Of a stretch of DNA of 64,000 nucleotides, positions 41,996 through 50,781 are shown in pieces. The notes beneath the pieces are model-generated. The model did no database searches. It had not been told where the DNA came from and saw nothing but the letters and a program-made list of their open reading frames with translations. The DNA is taken from assembly GCA_903772945.1 (NCBI GenBank), contig CAICTM010000157.1, positions 1 to 64,000 on the forward strand, written 5' to 3'. Position 1 is the stretch's first letter; each line of letters begins with the position of its first letter. The DNA comes from Seminavis robusta. Taxonomy: Eukaryota; Bacillariophyta; Bacillariophyceae; Naviculales; Naviculaceae. Made by a program: the position numbers and the translations under genes.

Positions 41996-43126
41996 ATGAT
42001 GAACTCTAGCGTTCCTCCGTTTCCTCCTGGTGTGCCTGGTGTTCCAGCTCCCAACAACATGATGATGAATCCCAATCAGCAGCAACCACAACAACCAGGA
42101 GGTTACAACAGCAATAACAACAATCCAATGATGATGAACCAGTCTGGCATGATGCAACAGCCTGGAATGATGAATCCATCTGGAATGATGCAACAGCCGC
42201 AACCAAACACCAACAACATGATGATGATGAACAATAACAATAACAATCCCATGATGATGAACAGTGGAATGCAAAACAATCCTCTCATGATGAATCAGCA
42301 ACAGATGATGAACAGTGGAATGATGCCACAGCAACAGATGATGATGAATCAGCCTGGCATGATGAACAACAATATGATGCAACAACCCAATCAGATGATG
42401 ATGAATCAGTCAGGGATGATGCAACCACCCCAACAACCCACCATGGCTGGAAACAACAGTATGATGAATCAAAACCAAATGAATCCCAACATGATGAACC
42501 GTAGTGTTATGAATACCAATCCACCCACTATCATGCCACCGACAAACACGATGAGTAGTCCCCCTCGAGCACCCCAAACGCCACAAGCGCCACAACGCAA
42601 CACTCCAAATAATCAGCATTCGCATCACCGTTTGACCCGTCCACCGTACATGGATCCCACCACTAATATTCTCTACGAATGCGATCAAGCCGAATACGAA
42701 GGATGGCTTACCAAACAATCCATGTGGCTCAAAGATTGGAGACGACGTTATGTTATCCTCAAGGGCAACAAACTCTTTTTTGCCAAGAACGAATACCAAG
42801 GACCCCACGGCATGATTGATCTCGCCCATTGTACCACTGTCAAGAGTGCCGATTGGAAATCCAAAAAACGACATTCCTTTGAAATTTCGACTCCGGAAAT
42901 TACGTATCTGTTGTACGCCGATACGGAAACGGAAAAGGACGATTGGATTGGGCGTGTCGGGAAAGCGATTGTCCGATGTTCTCGCACATATGTCGGCAAG
43001 GGAGGACAACCTGGAGGTGGACAACCACAACATCATATGCAGTCGCCCATGGGAGATTCCGACGAAGAAGACGATGATGATATTTATACCAATGATGACA
43101 TGGAAAATCCATATTACAATGATTGA
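41996..43126 (+). CDS. PH-domain protein with Asn/Met/Gln-rich N-terminus
   Basis: Frame of 376 codons; ATG codons at 41996 and 41999 are equivalent. Residues 1-205 consist almost entirely of Asn, Met, Gln, Pro and Gly, with repeated phrases such as MMNPSGMMQQP, NPMMMN and MMNQSGMMQ. This is the composition of prion-like or condensate-forming segments. Residues 230-332 are a pleckstrin-homology domain: EYEGWLTKQSMWLKDWRRRYVIL (start, with WR and YVIL), KLFFAKNE, then SFEISTPEITYLLYADTETEKDDWIGRVGKAI ending in the conserved Trp helix. The tail is acidic (DSDEEDDDD). PH domains bind phosphoinositides or proteins, so membrane recruitment is likely. The Arg/Lys pattern in the first loop (KDWRRR) suits phosphoinositide binding. 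Confidence 0.9.
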   Translation: MMNSSVPPFPPGVPGVPAPNNMMMNPNQQQPQQPGGYNSNNNNPMMMNQSGMMQQPGMMNPSGMMQQPQPNTNNMMMMNNNNNNPMMMNSGMQNNPLMMNQQQMMNSGMMPQQQMMMNQPGMMNNNMMQQPNQMMMNQSGMMQPPQQPTMAGNNSMMNQNQMNPNMMNRSVMNTNPPTIMPPTNTMSSPPRAPQTPQAPQRNTPNNQHSHHRLTRPPYMDPTTNILYECDQAEYEGWLTKQSMWLKDWRRRYVILKGNKLFFAKNEYQGPHGMIDLAHCTTVKSADWKSKKRHSFEISTPEITYLLYADTETEKDDWIGRVGKAIVRCSRTYVGKGGQPGGGQPQHHMQSPMGDSDEEDDDDIYTNDDMENPYYND

Positions 43127-43626
43127 AACAAAAACAACAAGAAGAAAAAGACAGACAGGACAGAATTGGGCGGTGATGCAAAACAAAAATACAAAAAATG
43201 AAACTAAAACTACGTGGAGTGCATGAATTCGTAGTTGAAACGTGATAGATAAGGCCTCGGCAAAGAGAAAAGCTTTTAGTCCGGCCAGGTACTGCACTGT
43301 AGCTTCGAATTAATTTTTGCTGCTATCTCGACACATCGATACATAGCTGCGCTCGAGTTTCGTTTTTCCTGGCTCTAGTTTCTTGTGTTCTTTGCTTTGA
43401 ATGTGGGCTGCCATCTTGACCTCGATAGAAAGCGGTGCGTGCTCGAGTTTCATCTTTTATGGCTCATGCCGCCCCTCCCGGGTCAATTTGTGGAAGCCAA
43501 AGGAAACCAACAATTGCTGTCGTCAATCTGTGGCTACAAATTATTATCTCCTAGTTAGCTAGACAGAAGAATGATTGATAAAACAACAAGCTGTAGACGA
43601 TTCTGCCGATTAAGCAAGTTAGCTAA
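43127..43626. other. Convergent intergenic region
   Basis: 3' flanks of the PH gene and the ATPase gene. A diverged repeat of the type gctgc.atcttgac.tcgat...gctcgagtttc is seen twice, at about 43320-43365 and 43407-43452. Confidence 0.5.
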
Positions 43627-46600
43627 CTATACACTGGCTATTGTCGTGGTTTCGTCGGTCAACTGTGAATGTGAATTCCGGCTGCTGGCGTAACTGGTTC
43701 GGCTGACTTTCGATCCCGACGACACAAAACTCAGTCTCGTTGTCGAGAGTCGAGAAGACCCTCGATTGGACGAACCATTCATCTGGATCTCACTAGTATC
43801 AAGCCCCGGTAACATGTCTTTGTATTTCCTGCGCATGTCCTTCACCTTGGCTTCGGCGCCCCATGACCCGTACAGTTCGAGAGCTCTTGTCAAGTACGTC
43901 TCTGCCCACTCCTTGCCGGAACCACATTCGTCCGAATTCTTCTGGACGACTTCCTCCAAGAAGAATCGTCCCGCCAACTCGTTGCCCAAGGCATGATCTT
44001 GCATAAATCCAAGCTTGCCCGCAGCAGCAATTCCGGCATCGTAGCTCTGCTGAACCTTGTCAATGTCCTTGATGCCGACCGTCACTCGGGTGCACTCGGC
44101 TGTCAACAGTTTCATGTAATGGAAGCAGTTCGGGCAACCTTTGGCCACCCGCGTCGAAAACCAACCAAGGTGCCGTTTCCCTTTTGCAATGTTGGTTCGT
44201 CTCCGCCGTCGAGTCTTCTGCGCCAATCGGAAGCAGAGCAGGCCTTGGAAGAAGACTCGGGACAACAACCAAACACCCGGGCCTTCTTTTACGATGGCGG
44301 GCAACAACTTTGACATTTCTTCGGCAATGTGCGTGTCGTCGAAATAGCAAGCGAGCTCCAGACGACATAGATATGCCGTGAACAAAGCTCGACCATGGCC
44401 AATCTTCTTCCATTCGGCAATGCATTTGTCTTGATCCATGACATCGCCCGTCAGATCCGTTGGCTTTCGAGATCCCTTCCCTCTCAAGTTCTGAATTTGT
44501 TGCATTCGACAACGCATGATTGCCAAGAACATTTCTTGTCCGTAATCAGAAAGTGTCTCCTCGAAGCGTTTGTAGTCTGTCTCAATTGGTTCTAGAGAAA
44601 GACCGCAATAGTAGTACATCAGGCAGTAAATGAAGCAATTGAAGAACATATAGCTGACGTCTGCGTTCTTCATACAGGTATTGGCAGAATCCAGCAACGA
44701 CTCGAGGCACTCGTGCATAGGATGCTTCCAATGGATGCAGTAGCAATTCAGAAGGACTTTGGCCCGAGCATCGGTAACTGGATAGTCATTCCTGGATGCC
44801 AGCTCCATTCCGACCTTGGCGAGGCGATTTCCGTTGTCATAATCTTCCAGAAGAATCATGATAAACGATGCTGAGGCTACCGAATAGACCGTTTCCGGTC
44901 CATAGCCATGTTTGAGCGTGATTTTGGTGGATGCGATCATGGTCATGACGCAGATCTGTTCCGCGTTGGCAAACGAAGCAACCGCTGCCAGCAGATTCAG
45001 AAAGTAGAGTGTTGTGTGGATCTGCTTCTCCGAAATGTCTGGCAAGTTCAACAGTTGCTGGTCGGTTGTTTTGGCGAGCACTCCCCGGATCCCCAAGATT
45101 CGTTTGATCATATGAACCTGAAGGAATCGTTTTGGGAATCGGATATTGGCCACCTCCTTGACAACCGCCATGGCCTGTTTCAGAGCGCCGTCCAAATCTC
45201 CATGCTGCCATCGGCATAGAATACTGCTCTGGTACGCTCCCAGCTTGTGATCTAGAGATTTGGCGTGAGTCATAATATCCTCAATGAGTGCCGAGGCTGC
45301 TGCCACATTGTCGGTGCAAAAGTAGGCATATGCCAACGAATCCGAGAGCGCCAACATGGTATCGTAATGTTCGTTCCATTTGATCACAGAAATCGATCCC
45401 AAGAGCCGCAGCCCGCGCTCGAGAAACCCCACTGCGAGAGCAAAGGATGTGGTTTCCAATGCCGCATCTGCCGCCATGTGGTTGGCTTTGACAAACTCGA
45501 GACATCTGTTTTCAGGCAAGGTGGCAACCTTCCCCGGAGCTTGGTTGCAGTGTGTCATGGCCATGATGAACAATTTGGATTTGGAATGCTGCATGTTATC
45601 GTCACCACCACCACAACTGATTTCTCCCATGGCCATTTTAAGCAGCTGTCGCCCAATGCCAAAGTGCAATTCTTCTCTCTGGTAGGATCCCGTTTCGGGC
45701 AGAAATGTCTGCGCCGCCTCCAATACTCGATCGTGCGAGAATTTGTACCACGTGCTATGGGTCTGATGCTCTAGGAGTCCTTCGGCACAGCCTTGCGCCA
45801 ACACTTGATGCATGCTGTCTAATGTGGTCACCTTGCGGTTGGCGCCATAATTCATGGCGTGAAAGAGCAGTGTGGATTCAAACCGCGAGTCTCCCAACGC
45901 CGCCGCATGCAAGAGTAATTTGCGGAGGTCGTCACTATCACAAATGGCGTCTACGCGGTGGACCACCATTTGGACAATGTCATCCGACACGTCCGTTTCC
46001 ATTTCCATCTTGGCCAAATCCCAGGTCCATCGGTAATTCGTGGTACAAAACTGGAGCAGCCGTTGATGTGCCAGCAATCGTAGATATTCCTGAACGGCAC
46101 ATGGATTGGAACCTGTTTTTCGTTGTACCAAGAATGTCAAATCTTGCAAATCCTCTGGTTCTCGTTTGAGAACAGCTTGGAGCATGTCACGAATATTGTC
46201 GTGTTGAAACTCTTTCAATTCTATAAAAGTGGATTGGTTGCTGTTGGGACGCTGAATCAATGGAGCCGCCGGATGATCCTTTGACAAGGGGCGATGCGTG
46301 GCAATCATGAGCAACCGTAAGTCTTCGGCCGTGGAGGCGAGACGTTGTTTGAGACGTATAGATTGTGGATCTGCAAATTGAATATCGTCATAGACAAATA
46401 CCAAGGTTCGTTCGGCACAAGCAAGCCTGGCGAGTGCTCGTAGAGTAATGACATAGCGGTCGACGTTGTGGAGAGACGATGCTTCTTTCAAGTCTTGAAT
46501 GGCTTCCGAAGCGGATCGGTTGTTTTCCGAAGCAAACGAAATCGAATCCGAGCTGACACGAGAGAGTCGCCTCAGTGCGTCTCCTCTACTTCTCGTGTCC

Positions 46601-47016
46601 TTTGCTACAGGATGTACGGGAAGTAGTAACTTGGAAATGTTGGGGATGAGAGGAGCCAAGACGGAAAAGTCCATTTGGGCATTTTCTGCCAACTTGGCCG
46701 ACCATTTCTTGGCATCATCCTGTAGCATATGCTCCACAAGCTGGGAATAGCAGTCTCCAATTGCCGAATAGGGACGCATCAAAGAGTTGGCGTCGTATTT
46801 CCCAGAGCACGCCCACATTTTGTTGCTTGGTGATTTCACAACATGCTCTTGGATGAAATGAGACACCAGTTGGCTCTTTCCCGTTCCACTCGGGCCACTG
46901 ACCGCCACAAGGCAGAGCTTGCCTTGTTCGCTGGCAACTTGCAGGGCATCTTGCAAGATCTTGAGCTCTTTCTGGCGACCGCAAAAGGGAAGGTTGTCAA
47001 GGTCTAGCTCCATCAT
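43627..47016 (-). CDS. STAND/AAA_16-type ATPase with helical repeat C-terminus
   Basis: From the double ATG at 47016 this is 1,129 codons. Residues 10-17 (PFCGRQKE) are the entry box of AAA_16/Orc1-like modules. The P-loop is GPSGTGKS at 41-48. Walker B is probably TLVFVYDDIQFAD near 200, followed by a sensor-like LLMIATHRP. An HTH-like region and an extended alpha-helical section (about 430-1050) rich in Leu/Ala helices, with TPR-like spacing, fill the rest. The Ser/Arg-rich end (SNRGSSRLSTTRLSFVSSG) is probably disordered. Such ATPase-plus-repeat proteins are common in diatoms, sometimes fused to kinases or cyclases, but no effector domain is visible here. The role as a signal-transduction NTPase is inferred. 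The frame upstream of the ATG begins only at TTG. Confidence 0.85.
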   Translation of the reverse strand: MMELDLDNLPFCGRQKELKILQDALQVASEQGKLCLVAVSGPSGTGKSQLVSHFIQEHVVKSPSNKMWACSGKYDANSLMRPYSAIGDCYSQLVEHMLQDDAKKWSAKLAENAQMDFSVLAPLIPNISKLLLPVHPVAKDTRSRGDALRRLSRVSSDSISFASENNRSASEAIQDLKEASSLHNVDRYVITLRALARLACAERTLVFVYDDIQFADPQSIRLKQRLASTAEDLRLLMIATHRPLSKDHPAAPLIQRPNSNQSTFIELKEFQHDNIRDMLQAVLKREPEDLQDLTFLVQRKTGSNPCAVQEYLRLLAHQRLLQFCTTNYRWTWDLAKMEMETDVSDDIVQMVVHRVDAICDSDDLRKLLLHAAALGDSRFESTLLFHAMNYGANRKVTTLDSMHQVLAQGCAEGLLEHQTHSTWYKFSHDRVLEAAQTFLPETGSYQREELHFGIGRQLLKMAMGEISCGGGDDNMQHSKSKLFIMAMTHCNQAPGKVATLPENRCLEFVKANHMAADAALETTSFALAVGFLERGLRLLGSISVIKWNEHYDTMLALSDSLAYAYFCTDNVAAASALIEDIMTHAKSLDHKLGAYQSSILCRWQHGDLDGALKQAMAVVKEVANIRFPKRFLQVHMIKRILGIRGVLAKTTDQQLLNLPDISEKQIHTTLYFLNLLAAVASFANAEQICVMTMIASTKITLKHGYGPETVYSVASASFIMILLEDYDNGNRLAKVGMELASRNDYPVTDARAKVLLNCYCIHWKHPMHECLESLLDSANTCMKNADVSYMFFNCFIYCLMYYYCGLSLEPIETDYKRFEETLSDYGQEMFLAIMRCRMQQIQNLRGKGSRKPTDLTGDVMDQDKCIAEWKKIGHGRALFTAYLCRLELACYFDDTHIAEEMSKLLPAIVKEGPGVWLLSRVFFQGLLCFRLAQKTRRRRRTNIAKGKRHLGWFSTRVAKGCPNCFHYMKLLTAECTRVTVGIKDIDKVQQSYDAGIAAAGKLGFMQDHALGNELAGRFFLEEVVQKNSDECGSGKEWAETYLTRALELYGSWGAEAKVKDMRRKYKDMLPGLDTSEIQMNGSSNRGSSRLSTTRLSFVSSGSKVSRTSYASSRNSHSQLTDETTTIASV

Positions 47017-47555
47017 CGTGGCACTCCTCAAGTCTCTTTGCTGTAGGTTGTGGGTTACATGTTATATTTTCAAGCACCGCAGTGCCCTTCTGCCGTTCTG
47101 CTTATTCGCATCGATGGATGCAGCAACCCTCATGCATTAGGCATTGGTCAATGGTCGATGCTTCGCATCCAAGATGGTACAGTACCAGTACTAAGTACTT
47201 TTAAGTAATTTAATGTACTTCTAAGTAACCGAATCTTGACAGTTCCATCAGTTAAACAATCTGTAAATCATTTGAGCTTATACCTTCAACAAAGAACCGT
47301 CAATCTTTTGAATTAAGGGGAAAGAGCCCAAACAGTACCAGGTATTCTACTCAAAATTTGATCTGCTCAAGCTCATTCTTTCATTGCAAACGCGTGCCAA
47401 ACTTGCGGCAGCGGATGGGCGCGGTGGGGTCTGATTGAAAATGGGAAGGAAGGATCCATTTCCAGCAATCACAATCAGGGGTGTGCGGGAGCAGATCAAC
47501 CAATCGTTGGCACCAGCACCGCTACCTATCAGAGTGCGTGGAATCATCCTAGACC
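47017..47555. other. Shared upstream region of divergent genes
   Basis: Between the ATPase (minus) and the LRR-like gene (plus). The last 20 bases before the LRR-like ATG (cctagacc and flanks) match the equivalent region of the pseudogene at 40152-40170, marking one edge of the inverted duplication. Short taagtactt.taagtaatt repeats lie at about 47193-47227. Confidence 0.55.
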
Positions 47556-48680
47556 ATGAGTGTGTCGGTAGATCATGCCTCTGAAGACTTTCGTCGTTTG
47601 TGCAATCGATTGGGAGAGAATGACGAAGATCTGGTCAAAGTCATCGCTGTTTTGATTCCAGGAATGCGAGACGACGACTTTTCCCTTCTTGTCCAAAGAC
47701 TCACCGCCAACACAACAGTTAAAGACGTGTCGATTTCCTTTATGACACCCTTGTCCACGGCTCAGTTTCAGGCTCTGGGTAGAGTGTTTATAAATAACAC
47801 ACATACCACGGGTTTCCGACTCATATGCAACCCTCGGGTGGAGGCCATGGATATGCGGCCCCTCTGGGAGGGCCTGTTTCAGTCAAAGGTACTCCAACTT
47901 CTCTATCTGAACGGTTTTCAGACGCAACATAATGCTATTGTAACTTTCCTCTCTGGATGGAATGGATTCACTCAGCCGAATGATCCTTCTGGAAGAATCT
48001 ATGTATCAGATTGTTTCATTGGAACGCTCGAAACTGACGCCATTGTAAAATTGCTCCAAAATCAGGACAGGCACAATTTTCGTTTTTACATCTCAAGGTG
48101 CCAATTTGATTTGACTGAAAAGAGCACCAATCTGCGACAACGTATCGCCAAAGCCTTGGCACACAATACTTCACTCAAGGTTTTCAGCTTCGAAGGTTCT
48201 CTTGAAGACTCAACTTGTGCCCAGGCCTTTGGTAGTGCAATTGCGGTCAACAAGACTCTTCATGGTGTTCGCTTTGAGGATTGTGGTGACCTGGCAGTTC
48301 CACTTATCACTCAGGGCATTGTTCAGAACCACAGACTCTTTGCTGCCCAAGTCCAAGGCAGCTCCACTCCTCCTTCCGTCCAAATACAAGAATATCAACG
48401 ACAAATCAATCATTCCATTGCAATGAACCGTGCCGGACGATATCACATGTATGATCTTGCACGTCAAGGTGGTGAGATGGAGCTAGATTCCGCATGGCTT
48501 CGCCATCTGATTCGCTGTGGCAACAAAGAACACGCCATCATCTATTCTTGGTTGCGAGACTATGTTGATATCTTTACGCGATGGGTGCTGCGTGGTACCG
48601 GCATGGCTGGCCAGAAGCGAAAAGCGACTGCCAGCAATAAGGGAGATGGTGGATGCAACAAGAGGGCCAAGACATGCTAA
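47556..48680 (+). CDS. LRR-like repeat protein with C-terminal nuclear-signal-like tail (intact paralogue)
   Basis: Single frame of 374 codons. The N-terminus (EDFRRLCNRLGENDEDLVKVIAV) is acidic and helical. The middle consists of irregular 25-30-residue units of the form N(T/H)TxxxxxxI/F (for example LTANTTVKDVSISF, FINNTHTTGFRLICN, LAHNTSLKVFSFEG, IAVNKTLHGVRFED). They resemble ribonuclease-inhibitor-type leucine-rich repeats, although consensus Leu positions are weak. The C-terminal helix (MELDSAWLRHLIR...SWLRDYVDIFTRW) precedes a basic tail AGQKRKATASNKGDG...NKRAKTC that fits a bipartite nuclear signal. The minus-strand copy at 39030-40151 is its close relative, in opposite orientation 7.4 kb away. 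Function is not known; protein-protein interaction is the default for the fold. Confidence 0.8.
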   Translation: MSVSVDHASEDFRRLCNRLGENDEDLVKVIAVLIPGMRDDDFSLLVQRLTANTTVKDVSISFMTPLSTAQFQALGRVFINNTHTTGFRLICNPRVEAMDMRPLWEGLFQSKVLQLLYLNGFQTQHNAIVTFLSGWNGFTQPNDPSGRIYVSDCFIGTLETDAIVKLLQNQDRHNFRFYISRCQFDLTEKSTNLRQRIAKALAHNTSLKVFSFEGSLEDSTCAQAFGSAIAVNKTLHGVRFEDCGDLAVPLITQGIVQNHRLFAAQVQGSSTPPSVQIQEYQRQINHSIAMNRAGRYHMYDLARQGGEMELDSAWLRHLIRCGNKEHAIIYSWLRDYVDIFTRWVLRGTGMAGQKRKATASNKGDGGCNKRAKTC

Positions 48681-48703
48681 AAGGCTGAGTACTATTCGAG
48701 CAT

Positions 48704-48845
48704 GTGAGGTCCACCGGGGGGGGGGGGCTGTCACTTCCACTACACAAGAACAGCCATGGCTATTCAATCCTGGCGAGACTTTTGAGATCCACGGGAGGAC
48801 GACAGAACCACCACTTCCACCTACACAAGAACAGACATGGCAATG
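48704..48845. repeat. 80-base tandem duplication with a G12 run
   Basis: The phrases gagrtccac(c)ggg and cacttccac(c)tacacaagaacagmcatggc occur twice, 80 bases apart. Twelve consecutive G lie at 48716-48727, a likely site of length instability or assembly error. Confidence 0.8.
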
Positions 48846-49399
48846 GTGTGTGCTGGCTAGGCAGACTGTACACAAAAATCAACAACGAGGAGCAAGTTGA
48901 GCGTTGCTCGTGTACTAGCTAGCTAGCGTATCTAGCTAGAGTCGCAACCTTTTGATTGCCCCTGTAAGATAGCATACGGATGCAGTGATGTGTGTAGCTG
49001 ATAGTTGGTATTAAGAATATTCTCGTAAGAATGAAACACACTACGAAAGACCGTCCATGATGCAGCAACAACCACTGGCCCATCTGATGAAGCAGCAACT
49101 CCAGGGACAGCAGGTTGTTTGTAGTGACAGACTGCTCCCAGAACTGGAGCTCCCAGATCGTTCTCACAAGGCTTCTGTTTCAAGCTGTGGTTTCATCCCT
49201 TTTACGTTCGCACGAACGTATGCCACCATATAGTCTACCAACCAGCCATGATGATTCTCAACCGCCCACCGGTGTTGGCTGGGTAGAAGAAATGGTACTG
49301 TTCTCGCCAAAGTAAAGATTGTTTGTAGATTTTCCAGATCGTCTGCCAAACATTCGAGCTTTCTTCGGTCATGACATGTTTTCTTTGTGTCGAGAATTG
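48846..49399. other. Intergenic, no gene seen
   Basis: Short frames only. A CTAG cluster lies at about 48913-48940, and an acgttcgcacgaacgta inverted repeat at about 49203-49219. Confidence 0.5.
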
Positions 49400-50476
49400 T
49401 TACTTCCGTCGTTTGTTTGACGCTTGAGCAGTGCCCTGATTCTTCCTCGTTGATTCTCGTTTCTTTTTCTGGATGACGTCGGCAGTGCTAGTCCGAGGAC
49501 CAAAGAAGGAAGTGGTGGATCGAGCTTGCTGTTTCGGCGCTCGGGGCACTGGCATTCCCAGCTCTTGGTAACAGAGTCTTTCCAAAGTCTTGGCATTTTG
49601 CGGCATGGCGGCCTTGTCGTCGCCATTGAGCACAAAGGCATAGACATGGATTCCTCGCTGAAGCCACGCCACAATGGCCGGTACGGCTTGTTTTTGTAAT
49701 TCTTCGGAGCTGTATCGTCCCGAATGTTCGTCATTGTTGTAGTGCAATCGTACGTAGATCCAGTTCTTGGCGGTAATGGGCCAATTGGCATCCAAGGGTG
49801 CCAAATCATAGGTAGACGACAATCCTTGTCGCTGCTCTTTGACCACAGTTCCCCGACCCACACTGTTGGGATGAATCACCAGGCACCATTGCAACCGTCG
49901 CAATTCCTCCAGTACTGCCGCGTCTTGGATGGATTCCGGGTGACGAAGTTCCAAGGCAATCTTGGTTGTCGAGTTGGATAAATCACTCTCCTGTATCACT
50001 TGTGCCATGCGACGCAGATTCGCGACTTGCATCTTTTTGCTCTTGGGAAATTGAATCAAGATGGGCCCCAGATTATTATGATTGTTACTGGGCTGCTGCT
50101 GCTGCAAGAGGGCAATGTTGTCACAAAACGTCCGCAAGGCAGCAAAGGAATCCTCGCTCTCCTTTTCGTGCGTCACGTACTTGACCATTTTGGGACACAT
50201 GACAAAGTTCTTGGCACAGCACGCCTTCCATTTGGCAACCGTTTGTGGACTGGGCATAGAGTGGCAAGTCCCATTGTTCTCGACCGCATGGAAATGGTGT
50301 TGAATGGCATCCAGCATGGATTCTCCACTGGTCTTGGTACCTGGAGGCAAAAAGGGACCCCGCCAGGACGCATTCGTCCATCCGGCCGTTCCAACTCGCA
50401 GTGTGCCTAACTGACGAGGTGGTTCCTCAACACGTTGTTGTTGTGGTTCTTGCTGTGGACGGTTGATGTTGCTCAT
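49400..50476 (-). CDS. DUF72 (YecE-like) family protein
   Basis: Frame of 358 codons from an ATG. The family landmarks are clear: RVGTAGWTNASWRGPF at the start of the barrel, HFHAVENNGTCHSMPSPQTVAKWK, then NFVMCPKMVKYVTHEKE, GPILIQFPKS, KIALELRHPES, a central Tyr/Asn-rich YVRLHYNNDEHSGRYSSEEL, and VYAFVLNGDDKAAMPQNA at the last strand. DUF72 proteins form TIM-barrel-like folds. Their biochemical role is not established, although they are widespread in bacteria, archaea and some eukaryotes. Length is a little above the bacterial 240-300 because of a Gln-rich N-terminus and a basic tail (KKKRESTRKN...SNKRRK) that may be a nuclear signal. No introns are needed. Confidence 0.9.
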   Translation of the reverse strand: MSNINRPQQEPQQQRVEEPPRQLGTLRVGTAGWTNASWRGPFLPPGTKTSGESMLDAIQHHFHAVENNGTCHSMPSPQTVAKWKACCAKNFVMCPKMVKYVTHEKESEDSFAALRTFCDNIALLQQQQPSNNHNNLGPILIQFPKSKKMQVANLRRMAQVIQESDLSNSTTKIALELRHPESIQDAAVLEELRRLQWCLVIHPNSVGRGTVVKEQRQGLSSTYDLAPLDANWPITAKNWIYVRLHYNNDEHSGRYSSEELQKQAVPAIVAWLQRGIHVYAFVLNGDDKAAMPQNAKTLERLCYQELGMPVPRAPKQQARSTTSFFGPRTSTADVIQKKKRESTRKNQGTAQASNKRRK

Positions 50477-50781
50477 CTTGATAAAACACGATGGCTCATC
50501 TTGTAGTGCACCAGACTTGGACGAAAAGGATCGGAATGACGATGGAATATCGAAAGCATTCCGCGATCTTTTTTGTTCCTCTTTGAGACGTGGATACTTA
50601 AAAAATTAGCCTTGTTTGGTCAACGGAAGACAATCGGAGTATCCTTGTGAGAACACCCTCCTGTGGTGCGGAAGGGAGCTGCTTCCGACCAAACACATCT
50701 GGCCACTGGCAACTGCAAAGACACAATTGCACCCATCAACCATCAAACAACTCTACAAAAGTCAAAGTTGCTACCGGTACA

